64,000 bases of DNA, from contig NZ_BPQX01000011.1 of the NCBI RefSeq assembly GCF_022179525.1, forward strand, positions 1 through 64,000, given 5' to 3'. Of the stretch, positions 11,058-20,840 are shown piece by piece. The stretch comes from Methylobacterium persicinum. Its GTDB lineage: Bacteria > Pseudomonadota > Alphaproteobacteria > Rhizobiales > Beijerinckiaceae. The stretch's first letter is position 1; each line of letters begins with the position of its first letter. The notes beneath the pieces are model-generated. The model did not search any database. It saw only the letters and a program-made list of their open reading frames with translations, and had not been told where the DNA came from. Both the position numbers and the translations under genes were made by a program.

Positions 11058-11481
11058 CCGGCGCGACGAAGCCGGCCGGAGGGATTCGGTCGTCGTTCCA
11101 GCGGCTGGCCGAGAGCGTCCGGAGGTCGCGCAACCGCATCGGCCACCATCGCGCCGTCCTCGACGAGGGACCGACCAACCACCACGCCGACGCCCTGGAC
11201 CCGACCCGCTCGTGCCGTCCGACCATCGCGCGATGGGCGAGCACCGTGTCACGGGTGGCCGCCGTCGTCGTCGGGCGTCCGGCCGCGGGCGCGGGCTCCC
11301 AGAGCCCCGGACCGCTCGCGCTGATCCCGACGGTTGTTGAAGGCGTTCGCGGCGCGGCCAATGCACCGCCGACGGCCAGGATGCCGGTGGACCCGCGACA
11401 ACGAACCCTGCCCGTGCGGCCGAGCCCCGCAGCGTAGTCTCCGGGCGGGCGTCGGATAAGTCGGCTGCCGCGCCGCGGGCG
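11058..11481. other. Gap between nuclease-like gene and KfrA-like gene
   Basis: The two genes converge here. Short frames exist on both strands (for example 11246-11437 plus and 11032-11361 minus) but have no domain, leader or ribosome site that I can support. I see no clear terminator hairpin. Confidence 0.4.
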
Positions 11482-12615
11482 TCATCCGGCCCTCGCCGCC
11501 GGGGCCCCGGCCGGGCTCTCACCGTCCCAGGGAGCCTCGCCCACGAGGGCGGCGAAGCGGCCGTCCGGGAGTTCCTCGAACGGCCTCCGCTCCGCTATGC
11601 GCTGGCGCAGCTTCCACCGGAGCAGCCGGGGCGTGATCCTCTGGAAGCGCCCCGTCGCCGCGACCAACCCAGGGTCCAGGCCGCCGAGGATCTCGTCCGC
11701 CGTCTGCGCCCCGCCCCTGGCGAGCAGGGCGTGGACCTCCCGCATGAACAAGCGCCAGAACGGCCGCTTCCCCAACGCCGCGACCGCCTCGGCGAGTGGC
11801 GGCTCGGGCATCGCCGCGACGTCCGGCTCGGGCTCGGGCTCGGTCAGCCCGAACCGGTGACCGACGAGGGTCAGCCCGTTGCCGTCCTCCACCAAGCGCA
11901 GGAGGTGATAGCGCAGCCACGCCTCGGTGAGCGGGAAACCCGCCCGCTCGCCCTCCTCCTTGAGCCGGGTCGGGAGCGCCCTCAGGAGCGGGTGGACCGC
12001 CATGGGACCGCGTTGGCGCACCGCCCCTTCGACCGCGTCCCGCACCTGCCCCCAGAAGTCGTTCGCCTCCCGCGCCAGCTTCAGCCCGTGCGCGGTATCG
12101 ACGAACCCGGCGCCGGCGCGACCCTGCGGGAGAGAGCCCACCTCACCCGCGGCGGAAACGGGCGGCGCGGCCCCGCCGGCCGGGGTGCCGGCGGCCCGCA
12201 CCCGGTCCAGCTCGGCCTGCAACGCCGCGACCCGCTCCTCCAGGAGGTCGACCCGGTCCAGCGCCTCGTCGAGCAGATCCCTCGCCGCTGCCCGGCGGTC
12301 CTCCGCGCCGACGAAGTCCGCCAGACCTGCCCGGGCCGCCTCGACCCGAGCCATCTCAAGCAACTCCCGCCCGATCACCGCGAGCCGCCTCTCGAACGCC
12401 TCCGGCAGGTCCGCCCGCTCGATGGCCGGCCGGTAGTCCTCCCTGTCCTTCCACGTCCTGAGCTCGCGGGCGATGTCGCCGAACGACCCGCCGCCGAGTT
12501 CCCTCCGGACCGTGCGGACCGAGACCCGCTCCTTGGTGCCGCCGGGCGGTGCCGGCCTGGCCCGTATCCGATCCGCGGCCTTCCAGACCCCGTTCTCCGT
12601 CACCATGCCCGCCAT
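11482..12615 (-). CDS. KfrA-like DNA-binding protein with coiled coil and long C-terminal region
   Basis: The first 60 residues match the KfrA N-terminal DNA-binding domain found on plasmids: VTENGVWKAADRIRARP, then VSVRTVRRELGGGSFGDIAREL and TWKDRED. A coiled coil follows (about residues 75-145, with EALDRVDLLEERVAALQAELD). KfrA proteins repress their own promoters and are linked to plasmid maintenance. The C-terminal 200 residues (helical, with FWRLFMREVHALLARGG and RITPRLLRWKLRQ) are not part of classical KfrA and are unknown to me. The start may be the fourth codon (12606). It converges with the nuclease-like gene, so the pair may be one accessory module. Confidence 0.65.
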   Translation of the reverse strand: MAGMVTENGVWKAADRIRARPAPPGGTKERVSVRTVRRELGGGSFGDIARELRTWKDREDYRPAIERADLPEAFERRLAVIGRELLEMARVEAARAGLADFVGAEDRRAAARDLLDEALDRVDLLEERVAALQAELDRVRAAGTPAGGAAPPVSAAGEVGSLPQGRAGAGFVDTAHGLKLAREANDFWGQVRDAVEGAVRQRGPMAVHPLLRALPTRLKEEGERAGFPLTEAWLRYHLLRLVEDGNGLTLVGHRFGLTEPEPEPDVAAMPEPPLAEAVAALGKRPFWRLFMREVHALLARGGAQTADEILGGLDPGLVAATGRFQRITPRLLRWKLRQRIAERRPFEELPDGRFAALVGEAPWDGESPAGAPAARAG

Positions 12616-13091
12616 CCCAAGCCGTTGCCGGCATCATCGCCGCGAGCGGTGAAGAAACGGTCGCGGCCCGCGTGCACGCTCGGTGCGGGCGCGGGCGCGA
12701 GCCGGTTCCGAGGGCGACCGGAGAGATAACCCGCGGGAGGCCTTCGGAGCGAGGAGCGCCCGGCCGGCGAACGCCCCCATCGTGTAACGCGTCCGGATGA
12801 CGTTACCCGTTATGCGTACGCCTCGGAGCCGCATACCAACAGTCGGCGGCAGCCGCCGCCATGCCGCCTTGAGCCGGCGGAAACCTCGCTACCCCCGAAG
12901 ACGTACTTCGTCGGCCTGTCCCGCCGCACTACGAAGGCATTCAGGACCGTCGCGGCCGGCCAGAGGGTTGATCCCGTCGGTCCGTACGCAGGGCCTGACC
13001 GAGGCGCGTCGGCACGCGCGGTCTCGGCACGGGAGTGGAGGGGCGCCCACAGAATCCTCGCAGGGGACCGTCTGCCTCAGCTGACGGGGGA
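12616..13091. other. Divergent intergenic region upstream of the KfrA-like gene and TnpB
   Basis: No gene is supported here. An imperfect dyad TAACG (12785-12789) and CGTTA (12801-12805) flanks a central TCCGGA; KfrA proteins bind such inverted repeats near their own promoter, so this is a candidate operator. The left end of the TnpB element should also lie in the right part of this gap, but I could not define it. Confidence 0.4.
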
Positions 13092-14318
13092 ATGCGAGCC
13101 GCCCCTGATGCGGCGTTGACGCGGAGAACGGAACGCGTACAAACGGGCGGGACGCAGATCCGCAGCTACAAGTACCGCCTTCGTCCAAGCAGATCCCAAG
13201 CCGCCCTGCTTGACGCGATGCTGCGGGACTTTTGCGGCCTGTACAACGCGGGCCTGCAGCAACGGATTGAGGCGTACCGCCGTCGCAAGCTGAGCCTGCG
13301 CTACGGTCATCAGGCCGGCGAGCTGAAGGCGTGCCGCCCCGCCGACCCGGACGGTCTCGGGCGCTGGTCGTTCTCGGCCCTGCAGCAGGTGCTGCGCCGG
13401 CTGGACCAGACCTACACGGCATTCTTCCAGCGCAGGCGCGGCTTTCCTCGGTTCCGGGCATCGCCCCGCTTCCACAGCGCGACGTTCCGGGTCGGCGACG
13501 GCCTGACGATCCGGAAGGATCGCCGCATCGGCATCGTCGGTGTGCCCGGCGGGATCAAGGTGGTCTGGCACCGCGACCTGCCGCAGGATGCCAAGCTTGG
13601 CGCTGCGATCCTGACCCGCCAGCAGGGCAAGTGGTACGTCGTGCTGTCGGTCGAGGCGGCGTTCGCCGAGACCTGCGGCGCGGGCACCGTCGGCATCGAC
13701 CTGGGCCTGAACAGCCTGATCGCCACGAGCGACGGCGCGACGGTTCCGATGCCGCGCTTCGCTCGGCGCGCGCAGAAGGCGCAACGCCGGAGGCAACGGG
13801 CGCTCGCTCGGTGCCGGCGCGGATCGAAGCGCCGTCTTAAGGCCAAGGCGTGTTTGGCGGCCGCCTCGGCCCGCATCGCCCGCCAGCGGCGCGACCACCT
13901 GCACAAGCTGTCGCGATCCCTGGTCTCCCGCTACCGGGGCATCGCGTTCGAAGACCTCAACATGGCTGGGCTCACGAAAGGAATGCTCGCCCGGTCCGTC
14001 CACGATGCCGCGTGGTCTCTGCTCGTCCAGCTCACGGCGTATAAGGCTGAAAGCGCCAATGCGTCCGTCGTGTTGGTCGATCCGCGCGGTACCTCTCAAA
14101 CCTGCCCCGCATGCGGGACGATCAAGGCCAAGACGCTGGCCGAGCGCCGACATCGCTGTGAATGCGGTACGGACCTCGACCGTGACGTAGCGGCGGCGAG
14201 GATCGTGCATCAGCGGGCCTTCGGCTCCGGCCGGGATATCGGCCTTCAGCGCTCAAGCCAGCGGATTGCCGCAAAGCTGCGCCGAGAAGCCGCCTGCTTC
14301 AGCAGGCGGAGTTGTCAC
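13092..14318 (+). mobile_element. IS1341-type (tnpB-only IS200/IS605 family) element
   Basis: The element is defined by its tnpB gene and by a right-end hairpin at 14290-14309 (CCGCCTGC-TTCA-GCAGGCGG) followed by GAGTTGTCAC, a layout typical of right ends in this group. The tip near 14318 is inferred from that pattern. The left end is not determined and is drawn at the tnpB frame. No tnpA Y1 transposase is present, so it depends on one elsewhere to move. Confidence 0.55.
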
Positions 14319-14528
14319 GCTCTTATCCAAGTGCGGTTGCTGCGGGCGGACGGTTCACGCCGACGCGACGAGGTGCCCGAGCTGTCGCGCCGCAACCGGG
14401 GCGGGCATGCGCCCTGCCCCGAGCGAGGCGGGATACCGGATCTGCATGCTCGCGACCGCGTGCGCCGTCCTGTTCTGGCTCCTCGTGATCCGCGGTTAGG
14501 CGTCGACCGGCCTACATCCGCTCCTTGA
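13092..14528 (+). CDS. tnpB: TnpB RNA-guided nuclease of an IS1341-type element
   Basis: TnpB is an RNA-guided, RuvC-like DNA endonuclease, the ancestor-type relative of Cas12. The core begins at QIRSYKYRLRPSRSQ. It has the three RuvC acidic sites: GIDLGLNSLIATSDG, AFEDLNMAGL and DLDRDVAAARI. It also has the zinc ribbon CPACG...CECG. The family normally starts with Met directly before QIRSYK; here that codon is ACG, so translation must begin upstream (13092 is one option) or the start has been lost. The native end is expected near the right-end hairpin (REAACFS); the frame then reads on out of the element to 14528, giving about 70 foreign residues. Confidence 0.88.
   Translation: MRAAPDAALTRRTERVQTGGTQIRSYKYRLRPSRSQAALLDAMLRDFCGLYNAGLQQRIEAYRRRKLSLRYGHQAGELKACRPADPDGLGRWSFSALQQVLRRLDQTYTAFFQRRRGFPRFRASPRFHSATFRVGDGLTIRKDRRIGIVGVPGGIKVVWHRDLPQDAKLGAAILTRQQGKWYVVLSVEAAFAETCGAGTVGIDLGLNSLIATSDGATVPMPRFARRAQKAQRRRQRALARCRRGSKRRLKAKACLAAASARIARQRRDHLHKLSRSLVSRYRGIAFEDLNMAGLTKGMLARSVHDAAWSLLVQLTAYKAESANASVVLVDPRGTSQTCPACGTIKAKTLAERRHRCECGTDLDRDVAAARIVHQRAFGSGRDIGLQRSSQRIAAKLRREAACFSRRSCHALIQVRLLRADGSRRRDEVPELSRRNRGGHAPCPERGGIPDLHARDRVRRPVLAPRDPRLGVDRPTSAP
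14290..14309 (+). ncRNA. Right-end hairpin / likely 3' part of the TnpB guide RNA
   Basis: A perfect 8-bp stem with a TTCA loop closes the tnpB coding region. In this family the guide (omega) RNA overlaps the tnpB 3' end, ends at the element tip, and takes its guide from the flanking DNA. Only the hairpin is seen directly; the RNA boundaries are inferred. Confidence 0.5.
14320..14499 (+). pseudogene. Beheaded zinc-ribbon single-pass membrane protein
   Basis: Directly after the TnpB element tip, a frame different from tnpB reads LLSKCGCCGRTVHADATRCP, a CxxC...CxxC zinc ribbon. A short linker and one hydrophobic segment (ICMLATACAVLFWLLVI) follow before the stop. It looks like the body of a small zinc-ribbon membrane protein whose 5' end was separated by the insertion. 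A technical Met start exists inside the element (14266), but that would be a fusion. Confidence 0.5.
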
Positions 14529-15246
14529 TGCCGGAGCCGACGAGCCACCAGTTCACCGGGTAGCTGGTCAGGAATCCCGCCACCATCGCGACCTGCATGG
14601 CGAACCAGAACTCGACCGAGTTCACCGGCGCGCGCTGGCCGGCCCAGTGCGGGAACAGGTAGAACTGGGCGAACGCCATGAAGCCGTACATGCCGACCTG
14701 CCAAGCGATCAGCGAGACGGTGTCCGCCTTCACGGCCGCCACCAGACCCCGGCCGGGGGAGAGCCCGCGCATCGGCACGATGGCGTAATACTGGAACGCG
14801 ATCCCGAGCGCGTAGGCGAACACGAAATCCAGGACCCAGACCGCGTACATCTTCTCGTCGAAGAGGGAGTGCCAGCCGAACCAGACCGCCACCGTGGGCA
14901 CCAGGAACGCGAGCCACTCGGCGGCGACATCGCCCAGCAGGCAGCCGCTACCGCAGTGGAGCGCGCCCTTGCCGACCATCACCGGGAACGGCGTCCCCGT
15001 CACGTTCGGCGGCTTCTCGCCCCGCTCCTTCGCGTGATGGTGCGCCTCCATGGTCGCGAGCCGGCCATAGCGGAGGTAGGCCCAGACCACGGCCACCGTT
15101 CCGAACAGGGCGCTGATCGGCCAGACCACGTTCATCACGGTCATGTGCTGCGGGTGACGGATCACCTGCGCCGACAGCAGCAGCGAGCAGGCCGCCCCGA
15201 GCAGCAGCGCGGCGATCGAGATGGCATGAAGCCAGGTTGGGAACAT
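14512..15246 (-). CDS. DUF4396 membrane protein of the copper cluster
   Basis: This is a multi-pass membrane protein matching the DUF4396 family, which is often found beside copper or silver P-type ATPases. Helices are visible from residue 5 onward; HHHAKERGEKPPN forms a His-rich cytoplasmic loop. The family core has ALHCGSGCLLGDVAAEW with paired Cys and His. It ends in YPVNWWLVGSGIKERM. It starts 8 nt after the ATPase stop, so both are likely on one transcript. Metal binding by the Cys/His residues is plausible but unproven, and no reaction is known for the family. Confidence 0.8.
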   Translation of the reverse strand: MFPTWLHAISIAALLLGAACSLLLSAQVIRHPQHMTVMNVVWPISALFGTVAVVWAYLRYGRLATMEAHHHAKERGEKPPNVTGTPFPVMVGKGALHCGSGCLLGDVAAEWLAFLVPTVAVWFGWHSLFDEKMYAVWVLDFVFAYALGIAFQYYAIVPMRGLSPGRGLVAAVKADTVSLIAWQVGMYGFMAFAQFYLFPHWAGQRAPVNSVEFWFAMQVAMVAGFLTSYPVNWWLVGSGIKERM

Positions 15247-15254
15247 GCGCGCTC

Positions 15255-17696
<2,442 letters not shown>

Positions 17697-17779
17697 GACC
17701 TGTCCCTTCGCGTAACTTCGATATCCGTGGCCCGCGACGGTTGACGCGATGCGGACCACGGGCAGGTTTTCCTTCGGGC

Positions 17780-18277
17780 TTACTGCTTGCCTTCCTTGCG
17801 GGCGTTCTTGTCGAGCCAGGCGGTGAGCTCCTTGATGCTCTTTTCCTGCTCCTGGATGCTTTTCTCGGCGATCTTCTTCGCCTCGGGATTATCGCCGTTC
17901 CTCAGGCCGACCTGGGCCATGGCGATTGCACCCATGTGATGCGGGATCATCGCGCAGATCCATGCGACGTCGGGGTCGCCGGCCATCATGCCCTGCATCA
18001 TCGGACCGTTCATCTGCATCATGGCGTGCTGCAGGCCCTTCTGGGTGTCGGTCGCCTGTCCGGACATGCCCTGCATCGCCATCGACATGTGGCCCTGCAT
18101 GTCCTTCATCGAGGCCTCCTTGCCGGCCGACGCCGCCTTGCAGGCCGCGGGCAGCTCGAACGACGGGGTTTGCATGGAGCCGTGGTCGTGGGAGCCATGG
18201 TCGTTGTCCGCGGCGAGGGCCGTGCCCGCGCCGGTCAGCGTCAGGGTCACCGCGAGGGTCAGGGTACGAACGCGCAT
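17780..18277 (-). CDS. Secreted DUF305 protein
   Basis: This is a periplasmic, Met/His-rich ferritin-like helical protein of the DUF305 family, common in metal-resistance operons. The signal peptide ([18 protein letters not shown]) is cut before [12 protein letters not shown], a His-rich mature N-terminus. The core has [30 protein letters not shown] and the signature [13 protein letters not shown]. The Met and His content suits Cu(I)/Ag(I) binding. Start 18277 has AAGGAG at good spacing; the longer frame to 18520 lacks support. It sits between the Csp-like gene and the ATPase. A domain of the same family is fused to CusF at 37298. Confidence 0.88.
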   Translation of the reverse strand: MRVRTLTLAVTLTLTGAGTALAADNDHGSHDHGSMQTPSFELPAACKAASAGKEASMKDMQGHMSMAMQGMSGQATDTQKGLQHAMMQMNGPMMQGMMAGDPDVAWICAMIPHHMGAIAMAQVGLRNGDNPEAKKIAEKSIQEQEKSIKELTAWLDKNARKEGKQ

Positions 18278-18332
18278 ATCGATCTCCTTCGTTGGACGGG
18301 TCGGGACGGCCCAAGCGGCCGCCCCGCAGGCC

Positions 18333-18665
18333 TCAGGCAGCCATCTTCCGGCAGCTCTCGGCGCAACGGCGGCACTGCTCGACGCAGTCCTGCATGTCGC
18401 CGACCTGCTCGCAGCTGCGGGCGCAGTCCTCGCAGACGTCGGCGCACTCGGCGCAGGTGTGCTTATGGTGCGCGGTCCCGAGCAGCATGACGTGCGCGGA
18501 GGTGCGGCAGATCTCGGCACAGGCCAGCATCAGCCGGAAGTGCTCCGGCTCGACATGCTTGCCGCCGGCCGGGAGGCAGTGGTTCGAGGCCATCCCGAGG
18601 CAGGTCTGATAGCAGCGAAGGCACTCGTCGATGCAGGACTGCATCTCTCCAGACAATTTGTGCAT
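18333..18665 (-). CDS. Csp-type copper storage protein (Cys-rich four-helix bundle, DUF326)
   Basis: Csp proteins bind many Cu(I) ions inside a four-helix bundle lined with Cys. This 110-residue protein has no signal peptide, so it resembles cytosolic Csp3. Cys pairs fall on each helix: CIDECLRCYQTC, CAEIC, CAECADVCEDCARSC and CVEQCRRCAESC. AAAGGAG precedes the start. It is the first gene of the unit followed by DUF305, the ATPase and DUF4396, consistent with cytosolic buffering feeding export. A 36-nt-spaced inverted repeat lies just upstream. Confidence 0.9.
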   Translation of the reverse strand: MHKLSGEMQSCIDECLRCYQTCLGMASNHCLPAGGKHVEPEHFRLMLACAEICRTSAHVMLLGTAHHKHTCAECADVCEDCARSCEQVGDMQDCVEQCRRCAESCRKMAA

Positions 18666-19031
18666 CCTAGTTCTCCTTTGATTGTGATTTCATCTCAGAA
18701 ATGCGGATAATGAAGAGCACCATACTGTAAACTTGCTCATCAGTCCGCATTCAAGAACCGGACGAATTGGATTCGGTTCAAGGAAACGCGGAAACACTTC
18801 TCGCGTATGGTCGCGGCCTTGAAGAACGCGCGGCGGTGGGTCACGCCGAGGCGTCGCCGACCTCTCGATGGGCACGAGCGAGTATCCCGCTCAGAAGGCG
18901 GCGGACGGAGCCTACGGCCAGCGGCGTCAGGACGACGCGGGATAAGAGAAGGGCGTCGCCTCGGTTTGCCCTCGGGCACGCCGCAAAAGCAGTCGCACCT
19001 CGGCCGTCGCGCGCATCACGCGCGCCTCATC
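18666..19031. other. Regulatory gap upstream of the Csp-ATPase operon
   Basis: No gene is supported. The AT-richer part near the csp start carries an inverted repeat AATGCGGA (18700-18707) and TCCGCATT (18744-18751), 36 nt apart, which could bracket the operon promoter. I see no canonical CueR dyad here. Confidence 0.45.
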
Positions 19032-19508
19032 TCAAGCGAGGATTCGGGGCGGTCTGCGCAGCGCCTCGGGGCCGATGGCCACGCGCCCGGCGAGATCTTG
19101 GGGGATCAACACGGCCGCCCGGGACAGGGGGATGGCCAGGCATGCCGGTCCGGCGACGATGCCGAAGGTACAGCATAGCACCGTCCCGCAGCAGCAGCGC
19201 TTGCATCCACAGGCGCAGCAGCCTCGGTCGGGATCGAGTGCGCCGAGCGATGTCGTGGACCGGCTGGCCTTCGCGTGAAGGCGAGGCCCGGCCAGGAGCG
19301 TCACCGACACCTCCGCGATGCGCGACGGCGTTGCGGGGCCCAGGTTCGCCGCGGAAGGGGACGCCGTAGGAGCCCTGGAGGCCGCGCGCCCGTGATGGCC
19401 GCAGGGGACATGCCCCTCGTGAGCCTCGACGGCGGACGGAGCGACGTAGGCGATGATCGCGAGGATCATCGCCGCTATCGAACGCACGATGTGCCGGTCG
19501 AAACCCAT
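19032..19508 (-). CDS. Cys/His-rich secreted protein of unknown function
   Basis: I do not recognise a named family. A signal peptide or anchor (IVRSIAAMILAIIAYVAPSAVEA) is followed by a His-rich stretch (HEGHVPCGHHG). In the second half a dense Cys cluster (CCACGCKRCCCGTVLCC) runs into a hydrophobic segment, which suggests metal binding at or near the membrane. Start 19508 is preferred because an 18-bp tandem repeat occupies the frame just upstream. It follows the HMA chaperone gene in the same direction, so it probably belongs to the copper response. Low homology support. Confidence 0.55.
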   Translation of the reverse strand: MGFDRHIVRSIAAMILAIIAYVAPSAVEAHEGHVPCGHHGRAASRAPTASPSAANLGPATPSRIAEVSVTLLAGPRLHAKASRSTTSLGALDPDRGCCACGCKRCCCGTVLCCTFGIVAGPACLAIPLSRAAVLIPQDLAGRVAIGPEALRRPPRILA

Positions 19509-19524
19509 GCCGATCGCTAATCTC

Positions 19525-19560
19525 GATCCCGAACGCCGGGACGATCCCGAACGCCGGGAC
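19525..19560. repeat. Perfect 18-bp tandem repeat upstream of the Cys-rich gene
   Basis: GATCCCGAACGCCGGGAC is repeated exactly at 19525-19542 and 19543-19560, between the HMA chaperone stop and the Cys-rich protein start. Each unit contains the partial dyad CCCG-N5-CGGG. It may be a duplicated operator or simple slippage. Confidence 0.75.
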
Positions 19561-19617
19561 GACGTCGCCCCTGGGACGTGAATGCGCGCATCCGGGTTTG
19601 GTTGCCGCCCGGCCGTC

Positions 19618-19830
19618 TCAAGCCGTCGCACCCAGCGGCTCGGCCGGATAGCCCGCGGCGACGATAGCCTCGGCGATGCGGTCTGCGGGGCCGGCGGCGT
19701 TGGACACGGTCACGAGCTTGGCCCCGAGGTCCACCGCGACCTGCGCGTCCGGCTCGATGCCGACGATGGCCCGGGTCACGGACTTGGCGCAGCCCCCGCA
19801 ACCCATCTTGTCGACCTTGAAGCGATGCAT
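19618..19830 (-). CDS. Small HMA-domain copper chaperone (CopZ-like)
   Basis: A single heavy-metal-associated domain of 70 residues with the metal-binding site MGCGGCAKSVTRAI. CopZ-like proteins carry Cu(I) in the cytoplasm to ATPases or regulators. The site is GCGGC rather than the common GMTCxxC, a variant also seen in mercury/copper scavenger proteins. GGAAGAG lies upstream of the ATG. It is placed between the Cys-rich secreted gene and a NicO remnant. It may supply the nearby P-type ATPase, which lacks its own HMA domain. Confidence 0.85.
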   Translation of the reverse strand: MHRFKVDKMGCGGCAKSVTRAIVGIEPDAQVAVDLGAKLVTVSNAAGPADRIAEAIVAAGYPAEPLGATA

Positions 19831-19987
19831 GACGCTCTTCCTTCGATGACGCCACGCACAGATGGGGCTTCCCATGATGGGAAGGTCAATGGCGGGAAGG
19901 CGTCTGCCAGGCCGGGGCGAACAAGGTCGACGCGCCGGCGCGATCCTGGTGTTCGCGCCGGATGCCAATTCAGCCAAGCCAGCCGGT

Positions 19988-20210
19988 TTAGAGGCCGACC
20001 AGGACGACCTGCGCCGCCGAGGAGGCGTCGGGCGCTTGGCGTGCGAAGGCGCCGAGTGCCGCCAGCACCCCGGCCAAGACCATCTCGTGGGCGAGCCCGA
20101 CGCCGAAGCAGGCGACCAGCACGAAGCCGAGGCGAAAAGTGCCTGAGCTGGATGGAAAGAAGCAGGACCGTGATGGCCGCGGGGCACGGGATCACGGTGT
20201 GCAATGGATT
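19988..20210 (-). pseudogene. Remnant of a NicO/RcnA-type transporter
   Basis: HTVIPCPAAITVLLLSIQL is the characteristic NicO/RcnA membrane motif. After RHF the similarity continues only in another frame (GFVLVACFGVGLAHEMVLAG to a stop at 19988-19990). The N-terminal half with the His-rich region is missing. It is a frameshifted C-terminal scrap of a nickel/cobalt-type exporter. Confidence 0.7.
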
Positions 20211-20339
20211 TCAGCCCCCGCATCCGCCCGCCTTCGAGGGACATCCGGGCCCGAAGCGGAGTGTCGGATTTTGCGCGGCAACCCGATGACGGTTCACCAC
20301 CTCGGACGGCTACGGCGATCACCCGCACGACGGCCGCGC

Positions 20340-20840
20340 TCAAGCCGGCTCGCCGCCACGGTAGCGGGCGAAGGCGCCCCGCCCCTCGGGTCCGAACAGG
20401 ACCACCGCGTAGGTGTCGGGCTCCCTGCCCTCGACCTCCATGCCGGGCGAGCCGGCCGGCATGCCCGGAACGGCCAGCCCCGTTCCCTTCGGGCGCTCCA
20501 CCAGCAACCGTTTGATCGCGTCTGCCGGCACGTGTCCCTCGACCACGTAGCCGTCGACCAGGGCGGTGTGGCAGGAGGCGAGGTCCCGCGGCACGCCGAG
20601 ACGCGCCTTGACCGGGTTCACGGGCCCCTCGGTCACCGTCACCGTGAAGCCGGCTTGGCGCAGGTGGTCCACCCACTTCGCGCAGCAGCCGCAACTCGGG
20701 TCCTTCATCACGGCGACGGTCGGCGGGCTCTCCGCCGATACGGGTCGCCCGAGCGCCAGTCCCGCCGCCACGCCCACGAGCACGGCTCGCCGGGACGGCA
20801 TCATGTCAGACTTCATCATCCGCTCCTGTTCGTTCCTCAT
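20340..20840 (-). CDS. Periplasmic DUF411 metal-binding protein
   Basis: DUF411 proteins are small exported proteins found in copper and silver resistance clusters. A twin-Arg-like leader (SRRAVLVGVAAGLALGRPVSA) precedes the core DPSCGCCAKWVDHLRQAGF with its conserved Cys cluster. CHTALVDGYVVEGHVPAD and the closing YAVVLFGPEGRG follow. The annotated start overlaps the CusA stop by 4 nt. An internal ATG at 20819, with GGAG before it, is also credible. Co-transcription with cusBA is very likely. Confidence 0.86.
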   Translation of the reverse strand: MRNEQERMMKSDMMPSRRAVLVGVAAGLALGRPVSAESPPTVAVMKDPSCGCCAKWVDHLRQAGFTVTVTEGPVNPVKARLGVPRDLASCHTALVDGYVVEGHVPADAIKRLLVERPKGTGLAVPGMPAGSPGMEVEGREPDTYAVVLFGPEGRGAFARYRGGEPA

